The notes under the pieces are model-generated. The model saw only the letters and a list, made by a program, of their open reading frames with translations. It did not search any database and was not told the origin of the DNA. Below, in pieces: positions 24,473 through 33,513 of a stretch of 35,529 nucleotides of DNA. Both the position numbers and the translations under genes were made by a program. Positions within the stretch are counted from its first letter, which is position 1. Every line of letters starts with the position of its first letter. The stretch is taken from positions 1 through 35,529 of the forward strand of contig JAHEFS010000015.1 in the NCBI GenBank assembly GCA_024640045.1, read 5' to 3'. The stretch is from Chromatiales bacterium. GTDB taxonomy: Bacteria > Pseudomonadota > Gammaproteobacteria > Xanthomonadales > SZUA-36.

Positions 24473-26221
24473 TCAGCCCTTTCCGACGCTCACCAGGTGC
24501 TCCACGATCAGCTGACACGAGCGCTCACCGCGAAAATAATTGACATCCAGCCGGTAAAGCGCGCGCAAGGCAGAGTTGCCCTGCAGGTCCTCGGGGAGTG
24601 TGCCGAAGGCAATGGCGTCAATCGGTTCATGGCCATCCAGTGGCCGCAGGACCATTTTGAGATGAGCACCGCCAACAATTCGTTGATCGATGATTTCAAA
24701 GGCTCCTTCGAACAAGGGTTCCGGGAATTGCTGGCCCCACGGTCCCAGGTCACGCAGCGCCAGGGCGGTCCCCAGGTTCAGCTCCCGGGCTGACAATTCT
24801 CCGTCACTGAACACCTCAGGTGTCAATGAACGATCCCCCAGAAAAACCCGGGCGCTCTCCTCCAGTGCCGATTCGAAAAGCTGCAGCCCCCCTAATGACA
24901 GGGTCAGACCGGCAGCCATCGCGTGTCCGCCAAAGCCCTGGATGAGACCGGGGTGACGGGTATCGACGTGCGCCAACAAATCTCGCATGTGCAAGCCCTT
25001 GACCGAGCGGCCGGACCCCTTGAGTATCTCACTGCCCTCGGCCTCGGGCGCAAATACCACAACCGGCCTGTGCAGTGTGTCCTTCACCCGGGAAGCCACC
25101 AGGCCCACGATGCCCTGGTGCCACGATTCATCGTGTAAACACAGGCAGAGCGGGAGCTCCTCACGGCTGAGCCGGTCGAGCAATGACTCGACTTGTTGCA
25201 TGGCGTCCGCCTGCATTTGCTCCTGCAGTTCCCGGCGGCTGCGATTGTATTCATCGAGCTGTCCGGCCAGGCCCATGGCCTCGTCTGCATCGTCGCTCAG
25301 CAGGCAACGGATTCCGACACTCATGTCTTCGAGGCGGCCGGCGGCATTCAGCCGCGGCGCCACGGCAAAACCCAGGTCGCTGGCAACCAGGTGCCGGTAA
25401 TCGCGCTTACCCAGTCGCAGAAGCGCCAGCAATCCAGGCCTGGCCAACCCACGCCGAATCCGTTCGATACCCTGCCGCACCAGCACCCGGTTGTTCTGGT
25501 CAAGCGGTACCAGGTCGGCCACGGTACCCAACGCGACCAGATCCAGAAATTGGGCCAGGTTGGGTTCGGCGCGCCGCGGACCGAACCAACCGCGTTCCCT
25601 GAGCACTGTTCGCACGGCGCTCAACAGGTAAAACATGACCCCTACCCCGGCCAGGGCTTTGCTCGGAAAGGCATCCCCGGGGCAATTGGGATTGACGATC
25701 GCATGCGCTTCGGGGAGCACCTCGCCCGGCAAATGATGGTCCGTAACGATCACGGTGCAACCCAACTCGCGCGCTCGTGACACGCCCGCGTTACAGGCGA
25801 TACCGGAATCCACGGTCACCAGGACTTCTGGCAACTCGTCCCGCAGGGTCTCGACCAGCCCAACGGTCAATCCATAGCCGAACTCGAAACGATTGGGGAC
25901 ACGGAAACGAACGCGTCTGGCGCCCATCGCCTGTAAAGCGGCGACGGCCAGCGCCGTTCCGGTCGCCCCGTCAGCGTCGAAGTCGCCGGCTATCAGGATA
26001 TCGCGCCCATCGCAGACGGCGTCCGCGAGCAATGAGGCGGCGCTGGCGAGACCGGAGAGCTGAGCCGGAGAATGCAGGCGCTGCAGGCCCAACTCGAGCT
26101 GTTCAGCTTCTGAAACGCCGCGCCCGAGCAATACTCTCCGCAAAACCGGGCTGAGCGATGCGGGGAGATGATCCCCGTTGGCGGGCAGTGGACGGAGCTT
26201 GATCCGGCGGGCGTCGATCAT
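24473..26221 (-). CDS. recJ: single-stranded-DNA-specific 5'-3' exonuclease RecJ
   Basis: A DHH-superfamily exonuclease of RecF-pathway recombination and mismatch/base-excision repair. It has 582 residues (E. coli 577). The metal-binding motifs are intact: AGDFDADGATGTA (D80, D82, D84), VTVDSGI (D138), DHH at 161-163, and the later VAPRLNAAGRLEDM. DHHA1-domain GSGRSVKGLHMRDLL and GFGGHAMAAGLTL follow, and the C-terminal OB-fold ends the protein. No strong ribosome binding site precedes the ATG. It lies 27 bases after greA and upstream of prfB and lysS, as in many gammaproteobacteria (recJ-prfB-lysS). Confidence 0.96.
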   Translation of the reverse strand: MIDARRIKLRPLPANGDHLPASLSPVLRRVLLGRGVSEAEQLELGLQRLHSPAQLSGLASAASLLADAVCDGRDILIAGDFDADGATGTALAVAALQAMGARRVRFRVPNRFEFGYGLTVGLVETLRDELPEVLVTVDSGIACNAGVSRARELGCTVIVTDHHLPGEVLPEAHAIVNPNCPGDAFPSKALAGVGVMFYLLSAVRTVLRERGWFGPRRAEPNLAQFLDLVALGTVADLVPLDQNNRVLVRQGIERIRRGLARPGLLALLRLGKRDYRHLVASDLGFAVAPRLNAAGRLEDMSVGIRCLLSDDADEAMGLAGQLDEYNRSRRELQEQMQADAMQQVESLLDRLSREELPLCLCLHDESWHQGIVGLVASRVKDTLHRPVVVFAPEAEGSEILKGSGRSVKGLHMRDLLAHVDTRHPGLIQGFGGHAMAAGLTLSLGGLQLFESALEESARVFLGDRSLTPEVFSDGELSARELNLGTALALRDLGPWGQQFPEPLFEGAFEIIDQRIVGGAHLKMVLRPLDGHEPIDAIAFGTLPEDLQGNSALRALYRLDVNYFRGERSCQLIVEHLVSVGKG

Positions 26222-26248
26222 TCAGTGAAGCGGCCTGGCACCCGGGCT

Positions 26249-26725
26249 TCAGACGTATTCGACAGCAACGATCTCGAGCTCGCGGTCACCGGCCGGCGCC
26301 CGGAATGAAACCACGTCACCTTCCTGTTTGCCAATCAGGGCACGGGCAATAGGCGATGATATCGCCAGGCGCTGATGCTTGATATCAGCCTCGAGGTCAC
26401 CAACGATCTGGTAGCGGGTTTCGTCCCCGGTTGCCTCGTCACTCACGGTCACGGTCGCTCCAAAGACCACTTTTCCACCCGGGTTGAGCTTGGTCACATC
26501 GATGACCTGGGCGGTCGAAAGCGCTGCCTCGAGCTGCTGGATGCGGCCCTCGATAAAGCCCTGCTGTTCACGGGCGGCGTGATATTCGGCATTTTCCTTG
26601 AGATCGCCATGCGCACGGGCCTCCGCGATTGCGGCGATGATCTCCGGGCGCGCAGTCTTCTTCAGATGCGCCAGTTCTTCGCGCAATTTCTCTGCGCCTG
26701 TCCGTGTCAGTGGCTGGCGTGTCAT
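26249..26725 (-). CDS. greA: transcription elongation factor GreA
   Basis: Stimulates RNA polymerase to cleave backtracked transcripts. It has 158 residues, the standard length. The N-terminal coiled coil carries [17 protein letters not shown] and the tip motif [21 protein letters not shown], whose acidic tip residues project into the polymerase secondary channel. The C-terminal FKBP-like domain includes VVFGATVTV and [16 protein letters not shown]. The ATG overlaps the carB stop (ATGA at 26722-26725), so it is translationally coupled to carB. The carAB-greA order is common in this class. Confidence 0.97.
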   Translation of the reverse strand: MTRQPLTRTGAEKLREELAHLKKTARPEIIAAIAEARAHGDLKENAEYHAAREQQGFIEGRIQQLEAALSTAQVIDVTKLNPGGKVVFGATVTVSDEATGDETRYQIVGDLEADIKHQRLAISSPIARALIGKQEGDVVSFRAPAGDRELEIVAVEYV

Positions 26726-29700
26726 TGATGCATGCTCCTGTGCAGTTCCTGGAGGCTATGCACTTCAACCTCCCTTTCGTGATCGATGGCCTGAAGCGTC
26801 GCCCAACCCCGGGGAATTGTCGTCGTGTAGGGGATGTGCCGCTGCAATGCCTCTCGGCGAATCGAGAACGAATCCCTGATCGCCAGGCGGCCCTCGGTCG
26901 TGTTGATGATAAAACGAATCTCGTCGTTCTTGATGGCATCTACGATATGCGGACGGCCTTCCGTGACCTTGTTGACCTGTTCGCAATAAAACCCGCGGGA
27001 TCGCAAGTAACGACAGGTCCCTTCGGTGGCCACCAGCGTATAACGCCGTTCCAACAGGTCCTCGGCCAGCGGAACCAAAGTCTCCTTGTCCGCATCACGC
27101 ACACTCAGGAAAGCCCGCCCAGGAACCGGGATACCCTGTCCAGCGCCTTTCATGGCCCGGGCGCATGCCGCTCCGAAACTGTTACCAACACCCATCACCT
27201 CACCGGTCGAGCGCATCTCCGGTCCCAGGATCGGGTCAACACCGGGAAACTTGATGAATGGGAACACCACTTCCTTCACTGAGAAAAACTCGGGGATTTT
27301 CTCCTCGGTCGCACCCTGCTCACGCAAGCTGATGCCGGCCATGCAACGGGCGGCGATGGAGGCCAGAGGAACACCGGTCGCCTTGGAAACGAACGGCACC
27401 GTGCGGGACGCCCTGGGGTTGACCTCGAGCACGAAGATATCGTCTCCACGCAAGGCAAATTGCGCATTCATGAGGCCGATCACGCCCAGCTCCAGTGCCA
27501 TCTGGCGCATCTGCTTGCGCAGCTCATCCTGCACTTCCGGCGTCAGTGAGTATGGCGGGATCGAGCATGCTGAATCGCCCGAGTGGACACCGGCCTGCTC
27601 AATGTGCTCCATGATGCCGCCGATCAGCACGTCCTTGCCGTCGCAGATCGCATCGACGTCGATCTCGGTGGCATGATCGAGAAACCGGTCCAGCAAGACC
27701 GGGGAATCATTCGAGACCTTGACTGCGTCGCGCATGTAGCGTTGCAGTTCTTCTTCACTATGAACAATATCCATGGCTCGCCCACCCAGCACGTAAGATG
27801 GCCGGACGACCAGCGGGTAGCCAATTTCCTCGGCCAGAACGATGGCCTGGTCCACGCTGCTGGCGGTGCGATTGGGCGGCTGCTTGAGGTCCAGCTGCTG
27901 CAGTAATTTCTGAAACCGCTCCCGGTCCTCCGCCAGATCGATGGAGTCCGGCGAAGTACCAATGATGGGTACACCGGCCGCTTCGAGCGCGCGGGCGAGT
28001 TTCAGCGGCGTCTGGCCGCCGAACTGAACGATCATGCCGTGCGGGTTCTCGACATGGACAATTTCGAGCACATCTTCCAGCGTCAGCGGCTCGAAGTACA
28101 ACCGGTCAGACGTGTCGAAATCCGTGGAAACCGTCTCAGGGTTGCAGTTGACCATGATGGTTTCGAAGCCCTCATCACGCAACGACAGCGCTGCGTGCAC
28201 ACAGCAATAGTCGAACTCGATCCCCTGGCCAATGCGGTTCGGGCCGCCGCCAAGCACGATGATCTTCTTGCGCGCGGTAGGATCGGCCTCACACGTTTCC
28301 TCATAGGTGGAGTACATGTAGGCCGTACTGGTGGCAAACTCAGCAGCGCAAGTGTCTACGCGCTTGTACACGGGCCGGATCCCCATAGCCTGGCGGATAC
28401 CTCGAACCGCCTGCTCGTCGGTACCCAACAACTGCGCCAGGCGGCGGTCGGAAAAGCCCTTTCGCTTCAGCGTGCGCAAGCCGTTTTCGTCCAGTGCATC
28501 CAGGCTGCTCCCACTCAACCGGGTCTCCTGCTGCACCAGGTCTTCAATCTGGGCCAGGAACCAGGGATCAATACCGGTGAGTCGCTGCACATCAGCCTGA
28601 ACCAGGCCTTCGCGGAACGCATCGGCCACGAAAAGGATGCGCTCGGGTCCAGGCTCGCGCAGCTCGCGCAAGAGATTCTCGCGCCGTTGCTCCGGATTAC
28701 CCCCTTCCAGGATCGGATTCAGTCCATCCCGGCCCGTCTCCAGGCTGCGCAGGGCCTTCTGCAAAGACTCCTGGAACGTGCGGCCGATGGCCATGGCCTC
28801 GCCCACCGACTTCATCTGGGTTGTCAGCCTGGAATCCGCTGCCGGGAATTTTTCAAATGCGAAACGGGGAATCTTGGTAACAATGTAGTCGATACTGGGT
28901 TCGAACGAAGCGGGCGTCGCACCGCCCGTGATTTCGTTGCGCAACTCATCCAGCGTGAATCCGACGGCCAGCTTGGCCGCCACCTTGGCGATGGGGAAGC
29001 CGGTGGCCTTGGAGGCCAGGGCCGAGGAACGGGAAACCCGCGGGTTCATCTCGATAATGACAATGCGGCCATCCTCGGGGTTGACGGCAAACTGGACGTT
29101 CGATCCACCAGTGTCCACACCGATTTTACGCAGCACTGCGATCGAGGCATCCCGCAACCGCTGATACTCCTTGTCGGTCAGTGTCAGAGCCGGCGCCACG
29201 GTGATCGAATCCCCCGTGTGCACACCCATAGGGTCGAAGTTTTCGATGGAGCAAATGATGATGCAATTGTCCGCGTGGTCCCGCACCACCTCCATTTCAA
29301 ATTCTTTCCAACCCAGCACGGATTCCTCGAGCAGCACCTCTGTGGTTGGCGACAATTCCAGGCCACGGGTGACGATATCGATGAACTCTTCGCGGTTGTA
29401 GGCGATGCCGCCGCCAGAACCACCCATCGTAAAGGACGGCCGGATAATGGTCGGAAAACCGATGTTTCCCTGCAAACTCAGGGCGTCTTCCATGCTGTGG
29501 GCGATTTCCGCCCTCGGCACCGACAGACCGATCTCGATCATGGCGTCGCGGAACTGTTCCCGATCCTCGGCCATGTCGATGGCTTCGCGGGTCGCGCCGA
29601 TCATCTCGACACCATACTTCTCCAGCACACCCTGCTTGGCCAGGGTCAGCGCGCAATTCAATCCCGTCTGACCACCCATGGTCGGCAGCAATGCGTCGGG

Positions 29701-29946
29701 GCGTTCCTTTTCAATGATGCGCGCCACGGTACGCCATTCGATAGGCTCGATGTAAACGGCATCGGCCGTCTCCGGGTCGGTCATGATGGTGGCCGGATTG
29801 GAGTTCACCAGAACCACCCGGTAGCCTTCTTCCCGGAGCGCCTTACATGCCTGCGCGCCTGAATAGTCGAATTCGCAGGCCTGGCCGATGACAATGGGGC
29901 CGGCGCCGATGATCAGGACGGTTTTGATATCTGTTCTTTTAGGCAT
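26722..29946 (-). CDS. carB: carbamoyl-phosphate synthase large subunit
   Basis: Makes carbamoyl phosphate from bicarbonate, ammonia delivered by CarA and two ATP, feeding arginine and pyrimidine synthesis. It has 1074 residues (E. coli 1073). The carboxyphosphate ATP-grasp half lies at about 1-400 ([55 protein letters not shown]). An oligomerisation domain follows at about 400-550, then the carbamoyl-phosphate ATP-grasp half at about 550-935 ([37 protein letters not shown]). The C-terminal MGS-like allosteric domain ends the protein ([20 protein letters not shown]). The leader before the ATG at 29946 has only a weak AGAAG ribosome binding site. It is separated from carA by an unusually long 187-base gap with a tandem 9-bp repeat. 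Confidence 0.98.
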   Translation of the reverse strand: MPKRTDIKTVLIIGAGPIVIGQACEFDYSGAQACKALREEGYRVVLVNSNPATIMTDPETADAVYIEPIEWRTVARIIEKERPDALLPTMGGQTGLNCALTLAKQGVLEKYGVEMIGATREAIDMAEDREQFRDAMIEIGLSVPRAEIAHSMEDALSLQGNIGFPTIIRPSFTMGGSGGGIAYNREEFIDIVTRGLELSPTTEVLLEESVLGWKEFEMEVVRDHADNCIIICSIENFDPMGVHTGDSITVAPALTLTDKEYQRLRDASIAVLRKIGVDTGGSNVQFAVNPEDGRIVIIEMNPRVSRSSALASKATGFPIAKVAAKLAVGFTLDELRNEITGGATPASFEPSIDYIVTKIPRFAFEKFPAADSRLTTQMKSVGEAMAIGRTFQESLQKALRSLETGRDGLNPILEGGNPEQRRENLLRELREPGPERILFVADAFREGLVQADVQRLTGIDPWFLAQIEDLVQQETRLSGSSLDALDENGLRTLKRKGFSDRRLAQLLGTDEQAVRGIRQAMGIRPVYKRVDTCAAEFATSTAYMYSTYEETCEADPTARKKIIVLGGGPNRIGQGIEFDYCCVHAALSLRDEGFETIMVNCNPETVSTDFDTSDRLYFEPLTLEDVLEIVHVENPHGMIVQFGGQTPLKLARALEAAGVPIIGTSPDSIDLAEDRERFQKLLQQLDLKQPPNRTASSVDQAIVLAEEIGYPLVVRPSYVLGGRAMDIVHSEEELQRYMRDAVKVSNDSPVLLDRFLDHATEIDVDAICDGKDVLIGGIMEHIEQAGVHSGDSACSIPPYSLTPEVQDELRKQMRQMALELGVIGLMNAQFALRGDDIFVLEVNPRASRTVPFVSKATGVPLASIAARCMAGISLREQGATEEKIPEFFSVKEVVFPFIKFPGVDPILGPEMRSTGEVMGVGNSFGAACARAMKGAGQGIPVPGRAFLSVRDADKETLVPLAEDLLERRYTLVATEGTCRYLRSRGFYCEQVNKVTEGRPHIVDAIKNDEIRFIINTTEGRLAIRDSFSIRREALQRHIPYTTTIPRGWATLQAIDHEREVEVHSLQELHRSMHQ

Positions 29947-29967
29947 TAGACGCTTCTACAAGAAGAC

Positions 29968-30003
29968 GCGAATTCCGCAAATTATGCGAATTACGCAAAA
30001 AGT
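29968..30003 (-). repeat. four tandem 9-bp units just upstream of carB
   Basis: Read on the plus strand, the units are GCGAATTCC (29968), GCAAATTAT (29977), GCGAATTAC (29986) and a degenerate GCAAAAAGT (29995), giving the consensus GCRAATTMY. The block is A/T-rich in a GC-rich setting, 21 bases before the carB start, between carA and carB. It could be an operator array or a chance low-complexity block. I do not recognise it as an ArgR, PurR or RutR box. Confidence 0.5.
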
Positions 30004-30133
30004 TTTCTGCTAATTTTGGGTCATCACCCATGTTCAAAAGGGACCAGTTGCGAACCATACGGACGCGTCATCAGGCCCATACCCTTACACGCACCCATTG
30101 TCCCCGATGTCGGGAAATGTGCTTTAACCCTTG

Positions 30134-31294
30134 TCATTGACTGCCGCGGCTCGCAGCGCTCTTGCCCGAGCCGTGCGCCTCAATCATGGCCACAAAGTGG
30201 TCAAATAACGGCGCGATATCGTGCGGCCCGGGGCTGGCCTCTGGATGCCCCTGGAAACCGAAGGCGGGCGCGTCCGCCAGGGCGATGCCCTGCAACGAAC
30301 CGTCGAACAGTGAACGATGCGTGGCCCGTACGTTCTTCGGGAGCGTGTCCTCGTCTACGGCAAAGCCATGGTTCTGGCTGGTGATGAACACTTGGCCGCT
30401 GTCGAGGTCCTGCACCGGGTGGTTGGCACCGTGGTGGCCAAATTTCATTTTCACCGTCCTTGCCCCTGCGGCCAGAGCCAGCAGTTGGTGCCCCAGGCAG
30501 ATACCGAACAGTGGCACTCGACTGTCCAGCAACTCCCGGATCGCGGAAATCGCGTAGCTGCAAGGCTCGGGGTCACCCGGTCCATTGGATAAAAACACCC
30601 CGTCCGGGTGCAGCGCCAGGACCTCGCCGGCCGGCGTTGTGGCCGGCACCACCGTCACGCGACAGCCACGGTCGGCCAGCATACGCAGAATGTTGCGTTT
30701 AACGCCGAAATCATAGGCCACCACGTGATGACGGGGTGTCCCATTGATGGCCGAGTTACCCTCCAGGTGCCAGGTCCCTTCCTGCCAGTCATAAGGCTCG
30801 GTAACGGTCACTTCGCGCGCCAGGTCCAGCCCTTGCATACCCGGGAAGCCCCTGGCTTCGGCCAGGGCGTCGTCCGCAGACGGGTTTTGCCCCGCCAGCA
30901 AGCAACCGCCCTGAGCCCCCTTGTCGCGCAGGATGCGGGTCAGTTCCCGCGTATCGATATCGGCAATGGCGACGATCCCATGACGCTGCAGGTAGGTTTG
31001 CAGGCTTTCCTCGCTGCGCCAGTTACTTAACTGTAGCGGCAAATCCCGGATGATCAGGCCTGCGGCCATCGGCGCGCGGGACTCTTCGTCAACTTTATTA
31101 CACCCGGTATTGCCAATATGAGGGAAGGTCAAAGTGACCAGTTGTCTGGCGTAGGACGGATCCGTGAGAATTTCCTGGTAGCCGGTCATCGCGGTGTTGA
31201 ACACCACTTCTCCTACTGTCGTGCCCTCGGCGCCGATGCTGCGGCCGTGAAAGACGCTGCCGTCTTCCAGCGCAAGTACCGCTCTATGCGTCAA
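30134..31294 (-). CDS. carA: carbamoyl-phosphate synthase small subunit (glutaminase)
   Basis: Hydrolyses glutamine and channels ammonia to CarB. It has 386 residues. The N-terminal domain begins [21 protein letters not shown] and includes [17 protein letters not shown]. The class I amidotransferase domain occupies about 190-380. Its nucleophile is C266 in [13 protein letters not shown], with the catalytic H350 and E352 in [13 protein letters not shown], and the FGHHGANHP motif is present. The start is TTG with a strong GGAGG seven bases upstream, and no better start exists. The leader of about 136 nt carries an Arg-rich ORF and a hairpin. It lies downstream of the radical SAM gene (190-base gap) and upstream of carB (187-base gap). 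Confidence 0.97.
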   Translation of the reverse strand: MTHRAVLALEDGSVFHGRSIGAEGTTVGEVVFNTAMTGYQEILTDPSYARQLVTLTFPHIGNTGCNKVDEESRAPMAAGLIIRDLPLQLSNWRSEESLQTYLQRHGIVAIADIDTRELTRILRDKGAQGGCLLAGQNPSADDALAEARGFPGMQGLDLAREVTVTEPYDWQEGTWHLEGNSAINGTPRHHVVAYDFGVKRNILRMLADRGCRVTVVPATTPAGEVLALHPDGVFLSNGPGDPEPCSYAISAIRELLDSRVPLFGICLGHQLLALAAGARTVKMKFGHHGANHPVQDLDSGQVFITSQNHGFAVDEDTLPKNVRATHRSLFDGSLQGIALADAPAFGFQGHPEASPGPHDIAPLFDHFVAMIEAHGSGKSAASRGSQ

Positions 31295-31318
31295 AGTCCT
31301 GCCTCCAGATATGCGAAA

Positions 31319-31345
31319 CGGGAAAGCCGGTAACGGCCTTTCCCG
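31319..31345 (-). promoter_or_regulatory. strong hairpin in the carA leader
   Basis: In the carA mRNA, CGGGAAA pairs with TTTCCCG (outer seven pairs) and GCCG with CGGC (inner four) around a four-base loop with a one-base bulge. It lies 24 bases before the carA TTG and begins two bases after the stop of the leader ORF. Three U residues follow the stem, fewer than a standard terminator has. The leader segment GCCGG (31365-31369) could pair instead with CCGGC (31326-31330), disrupting it. Confidence 0.65.
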
Positions 31346-31346
31346 C

Positions 31347-31421
31347 TTAGACTGAGCACCTTTTCCGGCGCCGTGGATCCTGTTCGTAAGACCGCCGCCT
31401 GACCCGTGGCGACCCGTTCAT
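31347..31421 (-). CDS. candidate Arg-rich leader peptide of carA
   Basis: A 24-codon ORF (ATG 31421, TAA 31347-31349) encoding [20 protein letters not shown] then RCSV. It has eight Arg codons, five of them in the clusters RRR at residues 8-10 and 17-19 (CGG, AGG, CGC codons). Its stop lies two bases before the carA-leader hairpin. Arginine is an end product needing carbamoyl phosphate, so the peptide could act as an attenuator sensor. There is no clear Shine-Dalgarno. Arg codons are frequent in any GC-rich frame, so chance remains possible. Confidence 0.35.
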   Translation of the reverse strand: MNGSPRVRRRSYEQDPRRRKRCSV

Positions 31422-31436
31422 GTTCTAAGCGTCTGG

Positions 31437-31466
31437 ATTCTACTTGATCGTTCCCATCGAAGTCTA
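31437..31466 (-). promoter_or_regulatory. candidate promoter of carA
   Basis: On the minus strand TAGACT (31461-31466) and TAGAAT (31437-31442) are 18 bases apart, four of six and five of six to the sigma-70 consensus. It lies just downstream of the radical SAM stop (31485). Transcription would start near 31430, giving a leader of about 136 nt that contains the Arg-rich ORF and the hairpin. Confidence 0.4.
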
Positions 31467-31484
31467 ACCGCGAGGGGAAATTTC

Positions 31485-32708
31485 TCACGCCCCTTCCGTT
31501 GCCGCCAGTGCCTGCGTGCGGTAATCGTGCAGATTTCCGAGGATAACGAACGGGTCATCGAAGATGGGATTGCGCATGACCTCCATGAAGGCCTCGTGCT
31601 CGGGGTGCGCGGTTTCCCAGGGGCACTTTTCCAGGTATTCCTCGTGCGGCCAGGTGCCCCAGTCCAGCATCTTTGAAAAATAGGCGTGGTCAGCGCCGAG
31701 TTTGCGCGCCAAATCGACAAAAGCAGGCATTTCCCGGAAGTTGTCGATTTGCGCGACGAAGTCGAATCGCATGTATTTTACTTCGCCGCGCTGACGCAGC
31801 TCACCCATGCGGCCGCAATTATCCAGCAGCGTGGCCCAATGGCCCCCGCGCCGGGTGATGTTATAGGTTTCTTCCGTGGCCGCATCGAATGAAATCAGGA
31901 TCGTCGATACATTGCCATGCAGTTTCTTCATCCGTTCCCAGTTTCGCGGTGTCAGCAGGACCCCGTTGGTCTGTAGCGCCACCTTCATGTTCGGGTATTG
32001 CTCACCGTCCAGCGAATAGAGCAATTCGCGATAGGCACGGCTGGCGAAGGGGTCGCCGGAACCGGTAATCGACAATTCGAACGCGCCCTGGTAGCCGCCC
32101 TCGAGATAGGGCTCCAGCAAACGCGCCTGCAGTTCCGCAGCTTGTTCGTATTCCTCACCCTCGTTATGAACGATACGTTCGGTGCGGCAGGACGGGCAAT
32201 ACAGGTTGCACGATCGGTCATTTACCAGGTTGAGGAATACCGGAGGATTATCCAGCTTCGTCCGGCGCTCTTTGACCGCCTGGCCGAACACCGGGTGCTG
32301 CTCAGCCTCTTCCAATGAAGGCAAACGCCCATCCTTGATAACGGGACAGCGGTCGTGTCGGCAATAACGGAAACTGCCGTCGTAGATGCTTTCGCGCACC
32401 TTTTGCATCGCATGCCCATTCCACATCTCATCGAGTGATTTGTGGCGGATGTTGCCCATCGTGGTCGGCAGCCACGAAGAACAGCAGGCAAAGGCCGCGC
32501 CATTGGGTTCAAGGTCGAGTTGCCGGAATGGGTTACTGCAAAAACGTCCCTTGAGGTCGATCTCGCGGCTCCTGTCGCCAGAGGACTCTGAGCCGCGGGC
32601 AGGTTGCAAACCAAGCCTGCTGCGCAGGAGATCGAATTGCCGGCGCACCCACCATCGTGCCCGGGTGGGCAACTTGCGCAACTCCATGGCTCGTGGATGC
32701 TCGCTCAT
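31485..32708 (-). CDS. radical SAM protein with N-terminal SPASM-like cysteine domain
   Basis: A 407-residue protein. The radical SAM signature is C167-x3-C171-x2-C174 in DRSCNLYCPSCR, which binds the 4Fe-4S cluster that cleaves SAM. ITGSGDPF (glycine-rich motif) and LQTNGVLL follow in the barrel. Ahead of it lies a SPASM/twitch-like region with five cysteines: C57 in GRFCSNPF, C75 and C76 in FACCSSW, C116 and C121 in YCRHDRCP, with GNIRHKSLDEMWNG between. SPASM domains usually follow the barrel, and here the order is reversed. No signal peptide. No peptide or carrier substrate gene is adjacent. A promoter-like element ends six bases before the ATG. It lies between dapB and carA. Substrate unknown. 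Confidence 0.8.
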   Translation of the reverse strand: MSEHPRAMELRKLPTRARWWVRRQFDLLRSRLGLQPARGSESSGDRSREIDLKGRFCSNPFRQLDLEPNGAAFACCSSWLPTTMGNIRHKSLDEMWNGHAMQKVRESIYDGSFRYCRHDRCPVIKDGRLPSLEEAEQHPVFGQAVKERRTKLDNPPVFLNLVNDRSCNLYCPSCRTERIVHNEGEEYEQAAELQARLLEPYLEGGYQGAFELSITGSGDPFASRAYRELLYSLDGEQYPNMKVALQTNGVLLTPRNWERMKKLHGNVSTILISFDAATEETYNITRRGGHWATLLDNCGRMGELRQRGEVKYMRFDFVAQIDNFREMPAFVDLARKLGADHAYFSKMLDWGTWPHEEYLEKCPWETAHPEHEAFMEVMRNPIFDDPFVILGNLHDYRTQALAATEGA

Positions 32709-32714
32709 CGCGGC

Positions 32715-32743
32715 ATTCTATCGCGCGCGGCGTCCATGGTCAT
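32715..32743 (-). promoter_or_regulatory. candidate promoter directly before the radical SAM start
   Basis: On the minus strand ATGACC (32738-32743) and TAGAAT (32715-32720) are 17 bases apart, four of six and five of six to consensus. Only six bases separate the -10 box from the ATG at 32708, so transcription would begin at about the start codon. This implies a leaderless mRNA, or initiation at Met8 (32687). It lies in the 49-base gap after dapB. Confidence 0.4.
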
Positions 32744-32757
32744 GACAGTTGCAACCA

Positions 32758-33513
32758 TCAAGCTTTGAGCCAGTCGGCAGCACTGTAGAGTCCCGCCGGC
32801 TGTTCGAGCAGCCACAAGCCCGCATCGATGGCGCCGGCTGCGTAAATGTCACGTTCCGCCGCCGAATGCCCCAGTTCGATACGTTCGTGCCGCGAGAAGA
32901 ACCGTACCTGGTGATCACCAATGCGCTCACCTTCCCGGCGGCTGACACAGTGAATCATGCCCGGACGGGGCTCCGTGGGCTTATCGCTGAAACTCAGATG
33001 GTGGTCGAGATCCTGCCCGCGAGCTGCGGCAATGGCCCGCGCCAACAACAAGCTGGTGCCGGACGGCGCATCTTTCTTATGGACGTGGTGCACGTCCAGG
33101 ATTTCCACCGGCGTTTCCGGCGGCAGCGAGGCCGCAGTTTCGATCACGGATCGCATCAGCAGGTTGACGCCGCGGCTAAGATTGGGCGACCACAGGACCG
33201 GGGTCAGTTCCGCCGTGGCCTGCAGAGCGGACCGCTCGGCCTCTGCCAGCCCGGTGGTACCACTGATCAGAGGCACCAGGTTGGCCCGGCACCAGGCGGC
33301 AGCAGCCAGGGTGCCTGCCGGCAGTGAGAAATCAATCAGCAAACCGGGCAGGTCGTCCAGTTCGTCCAGGCGGTCATACCAGGGCGTATCGCGGCCCCAT
33401 TCTGGACGGTTGCGGGAAATCAGGGCCACCAGGCTGGCGTCGGTCCGGCGGGCCATGACTTCGGCCACACGCTGACCCATCAGGCCGGTGCCCAGGAGGG
33501 CAGCCCGCCTCAT
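32758..33513 (-). CDS. dapB: 4-hydroxy-tetrahydrodipicolinate reductase
   Basis: An NAD(P)H-dependent reductase of the diaminopimelate/lysine pathway. It has 251 residues, somewhat shorter than E. coli DapB (273), with the reduction mainly in the region after the first Rossmann strand. The nucleotide-binding GTGLMG lies at 8-13, then LISGTTGL. The catalytic and substrate motif is [15 protein letters not shown] (His142, His143, Lys146). C-terminal [31 protein letters not shown] matches the family end. The ATG overlaps the dnaJ stop (ATGA at 33510-33513), so it is coupled to dnaJ. The dnaJ-dapB-carA order is widespread in gammaproteobacteria. Confidence 0.95.
   Translation of the reverse strand: MRRAALLGTGLMGQRVAEVMARRTDASLVALISRNRPEWGRDTPWYDRLDELDDLPGLLIDFSLPAGTLAAAAWCRANLVPLISGTTGLAEAERSALQATAELTPVLWSPNLSRGVNLLMRSVIETAASLPPETPVEILDVHHVHKKDAPSGTSLLLARAIAAARGQDLDHHLSFSDKPTEPRPGMIHCVSRREGERIGDHQVRFFSRHERIELGHSAAERDIYAAGAIDAGLWLLEQPAGLYSAADWLKA

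Noticed and set aside
28039-29862. 607-codon open frame on the plus strand, antisense to carB
   Set aside because: Long antisense frames arise from GC-biased codon use in strongly coding DNA. The carB protein is conserved along its whole length, and the antisense product ([16 protein letters not shown]-type sequence, His/Gln/Arg-rich) resembles no family.
30024-30098. 24-codon minus-strand ORF in the carA-carB gap
   Set aside because: It has no usable ribosome binding site (GGGG is only a few bases from the ATG), no striking composition and no junction with carA or carB.
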